A stretch of 64,000 nt of DNA from an uncultured Eubacteriales bacterium (GCA_900319635.1 ONPF01000019.1:1-64000), one strand, 5' to 3'. Positions 55,421-63,810 are shown, numbered from the stretch's first letter. Notes: a model not told the origin generated them from the sequence alone. Numbers and translations: made by a program.

Positions 55421-56887
55421 TCAGCGCCATCCGCCTGGGCCGCCGCCCTGACCGCCGTAGCCGCCGCCAAAGCCGCCCTGGCCGCCGGGGCCACCGGGGC
55501 CGCCGCCGAAGCCGCCCATGCCGCCGCCCATCATCTGGTTGGGGAGGGTCGTGACCTGCTGGCCGTTCACATAGACGGTGCCGCCGGTGAAGGTGGCCGT
55601 GCCGTCGTAGTCGAAGGGGGAGTTTGCGTACACGGAGACGGTGCCGCCGGTGATGATGATAGTACCGTTGGAGTCGATACCGTCGGTGTCGCCCTGCCCC
55701 ATGGTGATAGTGACCGTGCCGCCGGTGATCTCCACGGTGGGAGTATAGGCGGAGGACTTCCGGGCAGCGTTGATGCCGTCGTCGGAGGCCGCGATGGTGA
55801 TCTCGCCCCCGCTGATGCGGATGTAGGTGGCCTCGATGCCCTCATAGGCCGTGATGTTCAGCGTGCCGCCGCTGATCTCCGCCAGCTCGTTTGCGTGGAT
55901 GCCGTCGTCCCCGCTCTGGAGGGTGAAGCTGCCGCCGCTGATCGAGACCGAGCCGTTTGCGTGGATGGCGTCGTCCGCCGCGTCGATCTGGAAGCTGCCG
56001 CCGTCTATGACGACGGAGGCGCCGGCCTTGATGCCCTTGCAGGACTCGGTGCCGCTGCGCACGCCGCTGCCGCCGCCGGCGGTAATGACAAGATTCGCGT
56101 TTTCGGCGTAGAAGGCGGTTTCCGCCTGGATGCCGTCCTTGCCGGAGACGATGGTGACGCTGGAATCAACGATTGAGACGTAGCCCCGATCCTCCTCCGC
56201 GCTGTTTTCGGAGCGGATGCCGTCGCTGCCCGCCGTGATGCTGACCGTGGCCTCGGAGAGCTTTACTGCGTCCTTGCCGTCGAGACCCACGTTCGCCGCG
56301 TTCACGGTGAGAGCCTTCGCCGTGACCACCAGGTCGTCCTTGGAGACCACTGCGTGCTTATAATTGCCGGTGATCGTGAGGGCGCCGGCACCGTTTATTG
56401 TGAGATCCGCCTTGCTGAACACCGCGGCGTCCAGGCTTGTCTCCCCGTCGGTGAGGCTGTAGTCCGCCCCGTCGGAAATCGTGTTCACCGTGCCCTCGGC
56501 GGCGGTGAGAAAGACCTTGTCCGCGCTGCGGATATAGAGGGCGGGGCCGTTTTCATTGGAGAGCTCCGCGTTTTGCAGCACCAGCTGCACCTTGTCCTCC
56601 TCGCCGGCCTCGATGAGGATCATGCCCTCGTAGCGGCCGGAGAGCAGGTACACCCCGGCCTCGGTGATGGTGAGATCCCCCGTCGCATCGAGGCTCACCG
56701 CCTCGGCGGCGTCGTATTCGCCGGCGGCGTCCCGGTCGGACACCGCGGCGTCGACCTCTACAGAGAGGGTCGCGGCGCCGGCTGTGACGACTGCTTCGCC
56801 GGAGGCGTCGGCGTTTGTCCGGGTGAAGCCGCAGCCCGTCAGCAGAAAGAGCGCCAGGGCCAGTGTGATTTTCAGCGTATTTTTCAT
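55421..56887 (-). CDS. DUF4353-like (carbohydrate-binding beta-helix) lipoprotein
   Basis: A 488-residue secreted lipoprotein: signal LKITLALALFLLTGCG with lipobox LTGC, then a right-handed parallel-beta-helix-like region made of repeated strands (TISDGADYSLTD, SDGIRSENS, SGKDGIQAE, AADDAIHANG, SGDDGIHANE, DGINAARKS). The C-terminal 40 residues are a Gly-rich tail (MGGGMGGFGGGPGG). Repeated Asp-Gly/Asp-Ala turns are typical of Ca2+-binding DUF4353 proteins that accompany VTC and CotH genes. It overlaps the DUF4956 gene by 4 bases. Confidence 0.85.
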   Translation of the reverse strand: MKNTLKITLALALFLLTGCGFTRTNADASGEAVVTAGAATLSVEVDAAVSDRDAAGEYDAAEAVSLDATGDLTITEAGVYLLSGRYEGMILIEAGEEDKVQLVLQNAELSNENGPALYIRSADKVFLTAAEGTVNTISDGADYSLTDGETSLDAAVFSKADLTINGAGALTITGNYKHAVVSKDDLVVTAKALTVNAANVGLDGKDAVKLSEATVSITAGSDGIRSENSAEEDRGYVSIVDSSVTIVSGKDGIQAETAFYAENANLVITAGGGSGVRSGTESCKGIKAGASVVIDGGSFQIDAADDAIHANGSVSISGGSFTLQSGDDGIHANELAEISGGTLNITAYEGIEATYIRISGGEITIAASDDGINAARKSSAYTPTVEITGGTVTITMGQGDTDGIDSNGTIIITGGTVSVYANSPFDYDGTATFTGGTVYVNGQQVTTLPNQMMGGGMGGFGGGPGGPGGQGGFGGGYGGQGGGPGGWR

Positions 56888-57552
56888 AATTCTTCTCCTC
56901 CTTCCGCTGCGACCAAAAGCGCAAGCTCCAGATTCCCGTTCCGGCAGCGCAGCGCGTCCAGAAATTCCTGCGCGGCGGCGGGGTCTCTCAGTTCCAGTTT
57001 GTAATCCAGCTTGTACAGGCTCCCCATGTTGGAGGTCTTCGCCTTCACCAGCTGCCAGGAGCGGGTGTATTGGGTGAAGAGATCGTCGAAGGCGTGTGCA
57101 AAGTGGAGCGATTCGGGGACGGTGATGTGCAGCTCCATGAAGCGCTCGCAGCGCATGGGGATGCGGGAGAGCAGCAGCATCAGCCCGGATGCGAGAACCG
57201 TGAAGATCAGGGCGATGGCGAGGTAGCCCGCGGCGCAGGCCAGACCCGCCGTCATCACCAGGAAGATGGCGGAGATGTCCCGCGCCTTGCCCGCCGCGCT
57301 GCGGAAGCGCACCAGGGAGAAGGCCCCCGCCACGGCGATGCCCGTGCCCACGTTGCCGTTCACCATGAGGACTACGGTGGTGACGGCGATGGGCAGCACC
57401 ACCAGGGAGATGAGAAAGCTGCGGGTGGCCGCGCGCTCCCGGGAGAGGGCCAGGGCGGCGATGCCGCCGCAGAGCCCGGCAAAGAGCAGGCAGAGCAGGT
57501 AGAGCCCCACCGAAAAGCCATCGGTCAAGATGGAATCAAAGATTGACGACAT
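56884..57552 (-). CDS. DUF4956 membrane protein
   Basis: A 222-residue protein with four helices in the first 130 residues, including LIVLPIAVTTVVLMVNGNVGTGIAVAGAFSLVRFRSAAGKARD-type DUF4956 core (here SLVRFRSAAG and AIFLVMTAGLACAAGYL). A cytosolic alpha/beta domain follows (about 140-222). It sits between a VTC polymerase gene, overlapped by 17 bases, and a DUF4353-like gene, the recurrent neighbourhood of this family in Firmicutes. Its role is unproven; coupling to polyphosphate or envelope synthesis is inferred. Confidence 0.87.
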   Translation of the reverse strand: MSSIFDSILTDGFSVGLYLLCLLFAGLCGGIAALALSRERAATRSFLISLVVLPIAVTTVVLMVNGNVGTGIAVAGAFSLVRFRSAAGKARDISAIFLVMTAGLACAAGYLAIALIFTVLASGLMLLLSRIPMRCERFMELHITVPESLHFAHAFDDLFTQYTRSWQLVKAKTSNMGSLYKLDYKLELRDPAAAQEFLDALRCRNGNLELALLVAAEGGEEL

Positions 57553-58279
57553 GTTTGTTTCCTCCTTCTATGGAAATGAAAGGGACGCGTTTTTCCTCCA
57601 GACTCCGGGTGTAGGCGGCGCCGTACTTGGAGAAGCTGCCCGGAAGGATGCCCTCCGCGTCCAGGGCGGCGGCCAGCCACAGGGGCATGGCGCCGCCGGT
57701 TTTGATCTCCAGCAGCACCGTCTCCTCCGGCAGCAGCGTCCGTCCCGCGGCGCCCCGCTCCAGGCGGAGCTCCGTCTCCCGGTAGCGGATGTTCCGGTCA
57801 AAGGTCAGGCGGAGATCCGGGTGCTCCTCGTCAAACCAGGCCTCCCGCTCGCAGGCGATGAGCGTGGCGGGCTGGGGACGCCCGTAGAGCTGCATGGCCC
57901 AGTCGATCTCGGAGAGGATCTGGCTCTCGAAGGGCTTGACGCCCCGCTGCAGATAGCCCTCCGCCTCCGGAAGGCGCATGGCCGCCCGGCGCTTGTAGAC
58001 CACGCCGCCGAACTTTTTCTTCAGCTCCAGGAAGACGGTGGAGTCCGGCGTGGCCGTGCCGTAGCAGCGGAGGCGGAGCTTTTCCTTGTAGTCCACGGCC
58101 TCGATGGAGCTGCGGATGATGCGCCGGTCCGGCGTGTCCAGATAGAGGCTCATCACCGTGCTGCGGCCGTGTTCGTCCGGCCGCAGATGTTGGCCGATCC
58201 GGTTCAGCAGCCTATTATACTGCGCCTCGGTCAAAAGGTACTTCTTCTCGACCCTCTTGAAAATGCAGATCGTATCCAT
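57536..58279 (-). CDS. VTC-domain polyphosphate polymerase family protein
   Basis: A 247-residue VTC-fold enzyme. The fold makes polyphosphate from ATP in yeast VTC4; bacterial members are assigned by homology. Tunnel residues: FKRVEKKYLLT (N-terminal Lys-rich strand), MSLYLDTPD, EKLRLRCYG (Arg-Lys-Arg cluster), FLELKKKFGGVVYKRR and VLLEIKTGGAMPLWL (Glu metal ligand). ATG 58279 follows AAGGAGGTCATCCCC. First gene of the VTC-DUF4956-DUF4353 run. Confidence 0.88.
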   Translation of the reverse strand: MDTICIFKRVEKKYLLTEAQYNRLLNRIGQHLRPDEHGRSTVMSLYLDTPDRRIIRSSIEAVDYKEKLRLRCYGTATPDSTVFLELKKKFGGVVYKRRAAMRLPEAEGYLQRGVKPFESQILSEIDWAMQLYGRPQPATLIACEREAWFDEEHPDLRLTFDRNIRYRETELRLERGAAGRTLLPEETVLLEIKTGGAMPLWLAAALDAEGILPGSFSKYGAAYTRSLEEKRVPFISIEGGNKHVVNL

Positions 58280-58357
58280 GGGGATGACCTCCTTCCTTGT
58301 TTCTGTGCCCATCATAGACCATGAAACTAAATCGAACTTAAAAGAAAATAAAATCTT

Positions 58358-58543
58358 TCAGCGGCGGGGACAGCGGCCGCTCCCCTGCCCGCCGCGCCGG
58401 GAGCAGCGCCCCTGCCGGGGCATCAGCTTTACGCCGCTGGCCTCCGCCGTCTCCCGGGGCGGCCTTGCCGCCGTCACCCGCTCCCATACCGCCTCAAAAT
58501 GTGAAAGTCCCCGGGCAAAGTCCCGGCTGCGCCGCTGTTCCAT
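58358..58543 (-). CDS. Small Arg/Gly-rich protein, function unknown
   Basis: A 61-residue basic protein with a strong RBS (AGGGAGGGTACCAC) directly before ATG 58543. Its first half is helical (RRSRDFARGLSHFEAVWERV); the second is disordered with two Cys and an Arg/Gly end. There is no promoter of good quality. It lies upstream of the VTC gene on the same strand, 78 bases away, so it might be the first gene of that operon. Confidence 0.5.
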   Translation of the reverse strand: MEQRRSRDFARGLSHFEAVWERVTAARPPRETAEASGVKLMPRQGRCSRRGGQGSGRCPRR

Positions 58544-58590
58544 GTGGTACCCTCCCTCGGTTTTTCCTGTGCTCCAGACTATGCCCGCTC

Positions 58591-58619
58591 TTGCAAAGCG
58601 GTGAAAACTGTGCCATAAT
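58591..58619 (+). promoter_or_regulatory. rsmE promoter
   Basis: TTGCAA (58591-58596), 17-base spacer, CATAAT (58614-58619). Confidence 0.75.
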
Positions 58620-58654
58620 ATACAGGGATACTTGATAATGGGGTGGGATGCGAC

Positions 58655-59386
58655 ATGGCAAGATTTTTCATGGCGGGAACCAATCTGGGCGGCGGCACGG
58701 TGATCATCCGGGGCCGGGACGCGGAGCATGTGAAGGTGCTGCGCCTCAAGCCCGGGGAGGACGTTGTGATCTGCGACGGACAGGGTACCGACTACAAGTG
58801 CCGCCTGGTCATGGCCGACAAGGAACAGGCCCAGGTGGAGGTGGTGGAGGTCGTCCCCTGCCGGGGCGAGCCCAGTGTGAAGGTCACGGTGCTCTGCTCT
58901 CTGCCCAAGGGCGATAAGACCGAGTATATCATCCAGAAATGCGTGGAGGCCGGCGCTCACGAGATCCTGTTCTTCCAGTCCAACCGCTGCGTCGCCCGGC
59001 CGGAGGCGCCGGAGAAGAAGCTGGAGCGCTGGCAGCGCATCAGCGAGGAGGCCGCCAAGCAGTCCGGCCGGGGCATCATCCCCAAGGTGGACTGGATCGG
59101 CGAGTTTGCCGACGCGCTGAACGTGGCCGTTCAGAAGGATCTGGGCCTCTTCCTCTACGAGACCGGGGAGCGGGAGAGCCTGAACACCGTGCTGGAGAGC
59201 AACAAGCGCATCGAGACCCTGGCGCTGATCACCGGACCCGAGGGCGGCTTTGCCCCCTTCGAGGCGGATCTGGCGCGGATCACGGGGCTGCACCTCTGCT
59301 CCATGGGGGAGCGGATCCTCCGCTGCGAGACGGCGCCGGTGGTGGCGCTGACCGCGGCCATGTACGCCACCGGGAATCTTGGTTAA
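58655..59386 (+). CDS. rsmE: 16S rRNA (uracil(1498)-N(3))-methyltransferase
   Basis: A 243-residue SPOUT-fold enzyme methylating U1498 of 16S rRNA. N-terminal PUA-like domain (ARFFMAGTN ... AEHVKVLRLKPGEDVVICDGQG), then the trefoil-knot region with LPKGDKTEYIIQKCVEAGAHEILFF, SEEAAKQSGRGIIPK, and the SAM loop LITGPEGGFAPFE ... LCSMGERILRCETAPVVALTAA. ATG 58655 (GGGGTGGGA RBS) is preferred over a GTG four codons upstream. Confidence 0.95.
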   Translation: MARFFMAGTNLGGGTVIIRGRDAEHVKVLRLKPGEDVVICDGQGTDYKCRLVMADKEQAQVEVVEVVPCRGEPSVKVTVLCSLPKGDKTEYIIQKCVEAGAHEILFFQSNRCVARPEAPEKKLERWQRISEEAAKQSGRGIIPKVDWIGEFADALNVAVQKDLGLFLYETGERESLNTVLESNKRIETLALITGPEGGFAPFEADLARITGLHLCSMGERILRCETAPVVALTAAMYATGNLG

Positions 59387-59404
59387 AGAGGATGCGGGGA
59401 TGAG

Positions 59405-59482
59405 GGAACAACCCCTCAGTCATCCGCCTTGCGTGAGACGGCGGCTGACAGCTCCCCTTGCAGGGGAGCCTATAAGGAAGGG
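59405..59482. repeat. CATCCG double-hairpin repeat supplying an RBS
   Basis: 59411-59480: CCTCAGTCATCCGCC, GGCGGCTGACAG, CTCCCCTTGCAGGGGAG, CCTATAAGGAAGG. The final AAGGAAGG lies eight bases before the next ATG. Confidence 0.75.
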
Positions 59483-59488
59483 ATAGAT

Positions 59489-60523
59489 ATGAAAAAGTTT
59501 GACGAGAAGTACTGTATCGAGATCTTTGAAAAGCTGCTGGCGGTGGACAGCACCACCGGCTTTTATGAGGAGAGCCAGCGGCAGCTCTGCCGACTTCTGG
59601 AGGAGCTGGGCTATCCCTATGAGACCATCCGCAAGGGCGGCGTCATCGCCGACCTGGGCGGGGAGGGGGACGCCCTCTGCATCACCGCCCACCTGGACGA
59701 CATCGGCCTCATGGTGCGGCACCTGAACGCCGACGGGACCCTGAACGTCTGCCCCGTGGGCGGGCTCTACCCCTTCTACTGCATGATGGAGAACGTCCGC
59801 GTTCACACCCGGGAGGGGAAGGTCTACACCGGCTCCGTATGCCGCACACCCAACTCCGTCCACGTCACCGAGGAGGAGCTGCGCGTCACCCCGCCGGATT
59901 TTCGCAGCAATGTCTGCGTGGTGCTGGATGAGGATGTGCACAGCGCCGCGGAGGTCCGCGCGCTCGGCATCGAAACCGGGGACAGCATCGCCCTGGAGCC
60001 CCGCTTCATCTACGCAAACGGCTATCTCAAGAGCCATTTTGTGGACGACAAGGCCTGCGCCGCCGTGCTGCTGACCTTGATGAAGGCGCTGAAGGAGGAG
60101 GGCGTCGTTCTGAACCGCAAGGTCTACGCCTACTTCGCCTATTACGAGGAGATCGGCCACGGCACCACCGTGCTGCCGGAGGATGTGACGGATATGATCG
60201 CCGTGGACATCGCCCCCACCGGCCCGGATCAGAATTCCGACGAGCGGAAGGTGTCCATCTTCGCCAAGGACTCCCGCTTCCCCTACCACTGGGGTCTGAC
60301 CAACGAGCTGCGGCAGGCCGCCATCGACGCCGGCGTGGACTATGTGATGGATATTTTCACCCCCCACTACGGTACGGACTGCGACCCCAGCGTGGTGGCC
60401 GGCTACGACATCCGCCACGCGGCCATCGGCCCCGGCACCTTAAACTCCCACGGCTATGAGCGCACCCATATCGACGGCCTCCGGGCATGCTACGAGCTGC
60501 TGGCGGCCTACCTGAAACGGTAA
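59489..60523 (+). CDS. M42-family metallopeptidase
   Basis: A 344-residue dinuclear-metal aminopeptidase (tetrahedral dodecamer family). Ligand motifs: ITAHLDDIGLMV, FVDDKACAAVLL, YYEEIGHGTTV (catalytic Glu pair), IAVDIAPTG and SHGYERTH. The usual PDZ-like subdomain lies near 70-165. ATG 59489 is chosen by the N-terminus and by the AAGGAAGG RBS inside the preceding repeat. It trims peptides in the cytosol. Gap of 42 bases to ptb on the same strand, so they may be co-transcribed. Confidence 0.9.
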   Translation: MKKFDEKYCIEIFEKLLAVDSTTGFYEESQRQLCRLLEELGYPYETIRKGGVIADLGGEGDALCITAHLDDIGLMVRHLNADGTLNVCPVGGLYPFYCMMENVRVHTREGKVYTGSVCRTPNSVHVTEEELRVTPPDFRSNVCVVLDEDVHSAAEVRALGIETGDSIALEPRFIYANGYLKSHFVDDKACAAVLLTLMKALKEEGVVLNRKVYAYFAYYEEIGHGTTVLPEDVTDMIAVDIAPTGPDQNSDERKVSIFAKDSRFPYHWGLTNELRQAAIDAGVDYVMDIFTPHYGTDCDPSVVAGYDIRHAAIGPGTLNSHGYERTHIDGLRACYELLAAYLKR

Positions 60524-60565
60524 GAACAAAACTGTGTCATAAATGCAAGCAGGGAGGAAAAAGCC

Positions 60566-61501
60566 ATGAGTGAAACCTACGCGAAAGAATTTGACGGGAT
60601 CGTCGCCAAGGCCAGGGCAGCGCAGAAGCCCATGCGGGTGGCTGTGGCCGGCGCCGCGGCGGAGAACATCCTGAAGGGCGTGTTTGACGCCCAGGCCGAC
60701 GGCTTTGTGGAGCCGATCCTCATCGGCAAGGAAGCCAAGATCCGGGAGCTGCTGAAGCAGCTGGGGCTGGAGGATCGCCCCTGCCGGATCCAGAATCTGG
60801 ACAGCAGCGTGAACCCCGTGCAGTACGCCATCGAGATGATCCGCGCCGGCGGCGCCGACGCGCTGATGCGCGGCAACACCCAGACTCGGGACTTTCTGAT
60901 GCCGGTGCTGAACAAGGCAAACCACCTGGTACGGGAGGACGCCCTGGTCACCCATGTGGTGTTTCTGAAGGTGCCCGGCTATCCCAAGCTCCTGGCCGTG
61001 TCGGACGTGACGCTGCTCATCAATCCCAACATGGAGACCCGCCGCGAAGTCGTGGCCAACATGGCCCGGGCCCTGAACGTCTTCGACGTGCAGAAGCCCA
61101 ACATCGCCCTGCTGAGCCTGGTGGAGACCCCCAGCTTCCAGATGCGGGACACCGTGGAGGACGAGACCATGGTGCGCCAGCACGCCTACCGCCCCATTGC
61201 CGACTGCAATCTGGTGGGCCCCATCGCCTATGACCTGATCATGAGCAAGGAGGCCGCCCGCCTGAAGGGCTATGACTGCCCCTACTGCGGCGACTTTGAC
61301 GGCATCGTGGCACCCAACCTGATGGCCGGCAATCTGCTGGTCAAGGTGCTGCAGCGCAATGCCGGCGCTACCGGCTGCGGCATTCTGGTGGGGGCGAAGA
61401 TCCCCATCGCCATCTCCTCCCGCAGCGACGCGCCGGAGCAGACCTATCTGTCTCTTGCCGCCTGCACGGCCATGTGGGCCAGCGGGAAGTACTTTAAGTG
61501 A
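60566..61501 (+). CDS. ptb: Phosphate butyryltransferase / acetyltransferase family enzyme
   Basis: A 311-residue enzyme converting acyl-CoA and phosphate to acyl-phosphate. Ptb-type marks: RVAVAGAAAENILKGVFDAQADGFVEPILIGK, ADALMRGNTQTRDFLMPVLNK, HVVFLKVPGYPKLLAVSDV, VGPIAYDLIMSKEA and GILVGAKIPIAISSRSDAPE. A CPYC motif replaces the usual residues ahead of the GDFDG segment. Normal length for Ptb. A buk kinase gene is not in the window, so it may act in branched-chain acid or butyrate metabolism elsewhere. Strong terminator behind. Confidence 0.87.
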   Translation: MSETYAKEFDGIVAKARAAQKPMRVAVAGAAAENILKGVFDAQADGFVEPILIGKEAKIRELLKQLGLEDRPCRIQNLDSSVNPVQYAIEMIRAGGADALMRGNTQTRDFLMPVLNKANHLVREDALVTHVVFLKVPGYPKLLAVSDVTLLINPNMETRREVVANMARALNVFDVQKPNIALLSLVETPSFQMRDTVEDETMVRQHAYRPIADCNLVGPIAYDLIMSKEAARLKGYDCPYCGDFDGIVAPNLMAGNLLVKVLQRNAGATGCGILVGAKIPIAISSRSDAPEQTYLSLAACTAMWASGKYFK

Positions 61502-61763
61502 GCAGTTTTGAGATTTGAGTTTTGAGGAGCTGTAGGGGAGGAGCTTGCCCCTTCCGGCAGCCTCCGGCAGGGTTTACAAGAAAAAGCGCAGCGAATTCGG
61601 CTTATTCTGCAAATTCGCTGCGCTTTTTGCGGTGTTCAAGATCCCACCGGGAGAGAGCAAGGCCTCCCCTGCGGCTGATACCGGGAACGCTGCTTCCGTT
61701 TCGTTTTTTTTGCTGCAGGCTCGTCTGCTTTCTCTGCTGAAAACTCAAATCTCAAAACTCAAG
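61502..61763. repeat. Inverted-repeat-bounded element E3 (TTTTGAG heptamers)
   Basis: Left arm AGTTTTGAGATTTGAGTTTT (61503-61526) and right arm AAAACTCAAATCTCAAAACT (61740-61759) are exact inverse copies over about 20 bases. Inside are a GTAGGGGAGG module, the ptb terminator (61581-61628) and a second GC hairpin. It fills the whole gap between two convergent stop codons. Confidence 0.8.
61581..61628 (+). terminator. ptb terminator
   Basis: AAAAAGCGCAGCGAATT/AATTCGCTGCGCTTTTT. Confidence 0.9.
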
Positions 61764-62337
61764 ACTGCGCGCACGCTTCCGTGCCCTGGAGACCCAGCTC
61801 TTCCGCGTGGGGGCGCATGCCCTCAAGGCAGAGCTCCGTCACCTCCCGGAGCTCCATCCCCAGCATCTCGCAGCCCCGCAGGATCACCTCCCGGTCGCAT
61901 TTGGCGGCAAATTTCTTGTCCTTGAACTTCTTCAGCACGCTCTTGGCCTCCAGATCCAGCAGCCCGTGGGGGCGCATCCGGGCGCAGGCCTGGATGATGC
62001 CGGTGAGCTCGTCCACGGTAAAGAGGCTCTTTTCCAGGTTTGTCTCGGGCTTCACGTCGCTGCACTGGCCCCAACCGTGGCTGAGAATGGCGCGCACGTC
62101 CTCCGGCGCGACTCCGGCGGCCAGCAGCGGCTCCTCCGTGTGCTGCAGATGCTCCTCCGGGTATTTCTCATAGTCGTAATCGTGCAGCATGCCGATGGCC
62201 TGCCAGCGCTCCGGCTCTTCCCCGAAGTGGGCGGCCATGGCGCCCATGGCGTAGCAGACGTTCTTCTCGTGCAGCAGCAGGTTTTCCTGGCTGACCATGG
62301 TGGCGTTCAGCTCCCTGGCTCTCTCCAGTGTGAGCAT
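61759..62337 (-). CDS. HD-domain phosphohydrolase family protein
   Basis: A 192-residue helical HD protein: LLLHEKNVCYAMGAMAAHF (first His), AIGMLHDYDYEKYPEEHLQHTEE (HD plus acidic), ILSHGWG, and LFTVDELTGIIQACARMRP with the late Asp. It resembles the YedJ/HDIG-type hydrolases; substrate unknown. ATG 62337 follows AAAGGAGAGATCGCC. A longer upstream frame lacks an RBS and overlaps the promoter. The stop at 61759 lies within the right arm of element E3. Confidence 0.8.
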   Translation of the reverse strand: MLTLERARELNATMVSQENLLLHEKNVCYAMGAMAAHFGEEPERWQAIGMLHDYDYEKYPEEHLQHTEEPLLAAGVAPEDVRAILSHGWGQCSDVKPETNLEKSLFTVDELTGIIQACARMRPHGLLDLEAKSVLKKFKDKKFAAKCDREVILRGCEMLGMELREVTELCLEGMRPHAEELGLQGTEACAQS

Positions 62338-62380
62338 GGCGATCTCTCCTTTTCCTCCGGGCGCCGCCCGTTTTTTCTTT

Positions 62381-62408
62381 ATTATACAAAAGCAGCGGGA
62401 AATTGCAA
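62381..62408 (-). promoter_or_regulatory. Promoter of the HD gene
   Basis: Minus strand TTGCAA (62403-62408), 16-base spacer, TATAAT (62381-62386). Confidence 0.7.
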
Positions 62409-62429
62409 GCCCCGCCCGTGACAAGAACT

Positions 62430-62455
62430 GCCCGCCGGCTTTTGCCGGCGGGCAG
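62430..62455 (-). terminator. Aminotransferase gene terminator
   Basis: TGCCCGCCGGC/GCCGGCGGGCA with a TTTT loop, just past the stop at 62475. T-run weak. Confidence 0.6.
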
Positions 62456-62474
62456 TGTGCTCATAATGAAAAGC

Positions 62475-63659
62475 TCAGCAGAGGCCGTATTCCTCGGCCA
62501 GCTTCCGGAAGGCGGGCATGGAGCGGCGGATCTGATCGGCGGAGACGCAGTAGGCGATGCGGACATAGCCGGGGACGCCGAAATCGTCGCTGGGCACCAG
62601 CAGCAGCTCGTACTGCTTGGCCTGCTCGGCAAAGGCCTTGGCGTCGGGCTCCGGGGTCTTCACGAAGAGGTAGAAGGCGCCGTCGGGGTACACGCAGTCA
62701 AAGCCCAGCTCCTTCAGACCGTTGTAGAGCAGATCCCGGTTTATTTTGTACTGGGAGATGTCGGAGGTCTTGTCGATGCACTTTTCCACCACCCGCTGCA
62801 TCAGGCTGGGGGCGTTGACAAAGCCGCAGACCCGGCCGCCGCCGCAGATGGCGGCGAAGATGGTGGCCGCGTCCTGCATCCGGGTGCTGACGGCGAGATA
62901 GCCGATGCGCTCACCCGGCAGGGACAGGGACTTGCTGTAGGAGTAGTCCAGGATGGCGTTGTCGTAGTAGTGCAGCACGGAGGGCACCTTCTGTCCGTCG
63001 TAGACCAGCTCCCGGTAGGGCTCGTCGGAGATCAGGTAAATGGGATGGCCGAAGCGCAGCTCCGCCTCGTGCAGGATGCCGGTGAGCTTCTTCAGACTCT
63101 CCTCCGAGAGGATGACGCCGGAGGGGTTGTTGGGGGTGTTGACGATGACGAGCTTGGTCTTCTCCGTGATGCTGCGCTCCAGCGCTTCCAGATCCGGCTG
63201 GAGCTTTTCCGTGGGCGGAACGGGGACCAGCTTGCCGCCCACGCCCTCGGTGAACATGCGGTACTCGGGGAAAAAGGGGGCGAAGGCGATGACCTCCTCG
63301 CCGGGGAGCAGCAGGGCGTGCATGCAGATGGCAAGACCCGCAGCGGCGCCGCAGGTGACGTAGATCAGATCCTCCCGGGCGGGCAGCTCGAAGCGGGTCT
63401 GCAGGTCATGGGCGATGGTTTTGCGCAGGCTGGGCAGGCCAACGGCGGCGGTGTAGCCGTGGAGCTGGATGCTGTCCAGGCTCAGCAGCTCGCGGATGGC
63501 CTCCTCCACGCAGGCCGGCGCCGGGATGCTGGGGTTGCCCAGGCTGAAGTCGAAGACTTGATCCGCGCCGATTTCCGCCTTGCGCTTGGCGCCGTAGGCG
63601 GCCAGCTCGCGGATGCAGCTCTTGCTGAGACCGAAACCGAGAATCTTGTTTGGAAGCAT
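62475..63659 (-). CDS. Pyridoxal-phosphate-dependent aminotransferase, class I/II
   Basis: A 394-residue fold-type I aminotransferase. Marks: FSLGNPSIPAP (substrate arm), YTAAVGLPSLR, VIVNTPNNPSGV (PLP pocket Asn), LISDEPYRELVYDG (Asp-Glu-Pro-Tyr), DYSYSKSLSLPGERIGYLAV (Schiff-base Lys) and the terminal FGVPGYVRIAYC with the carboxylate Arg. It fits the AspC/PatA-like subgroup; substrate cannot be fixed. It is monocistronic, with its own promoter (TTGCCA/TATAAT). Confidence 0.9.
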   Translation of the reverse strand: MLPNKILGFGLSKSCIRELAAYGAKRKAEIGADQVFDFSLGNPSIPAPACVEEAIRELLSLDSIQLHGYTAAVGLPSLRKTIAHDLQTRFELPAREDLIYVTCGAAAGLAICMHALLLPGEEVIAFAPFFPEYRMFTEGVGGKLVPVPPTEKLQPDLEALERSITEKTKLVIVNTPNNPSGVILSEESLKKLTGILHEAELRFGHPIYLISDEPYRELVYDGQKVPSVLHYYDNAILDYSYSKSLSLPGERIGYLAVSTRMQDAATIFAAICGGGRVCGFVNAPSLMQRVVEKCIDKTSDISQYKINRDLLYNGLKELGFDCVYPDGAFYLFVKTPEPDAKAFAEQAKQYELLLVPSDDFGVPGYVRIAYCVSADQIRRSMPAFRKLAEEYGLC

Positions 63660-63702
63660 AGTGATGGTTCTCCCTTTCCTGTTATTTCAAGCTCATGTCT
63701 GC

Positions 63703-63731
63703 ATTATACGGCGTATGAGACAAAATGGCAA
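63703..63731 (-). promoter_or_regulatory. Promoter of the aminotransferase gene
   Basis: Minus strand TTGCCA (63726-63731), 17-base spacer, TATAAT (63703-63708). Confidence 0.75.
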
Positions 63732-63781
63732 GAGCTTTATGAATCCTGCCCAAAAGTCCGGGAAAATAGGCAAAAAAATGA

Positions 63782-63810
63782 TTGACTTCAACTAAAAAAT
63801 AAGGTATGCT
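63782..63810 (+). promoter_or_regulatory. Promoter of the galactokinase-like gene
   Basis: TTGACT (63782-63787), 17-base spacer, TATGCT (63805-63810). Confidence 0.8.
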
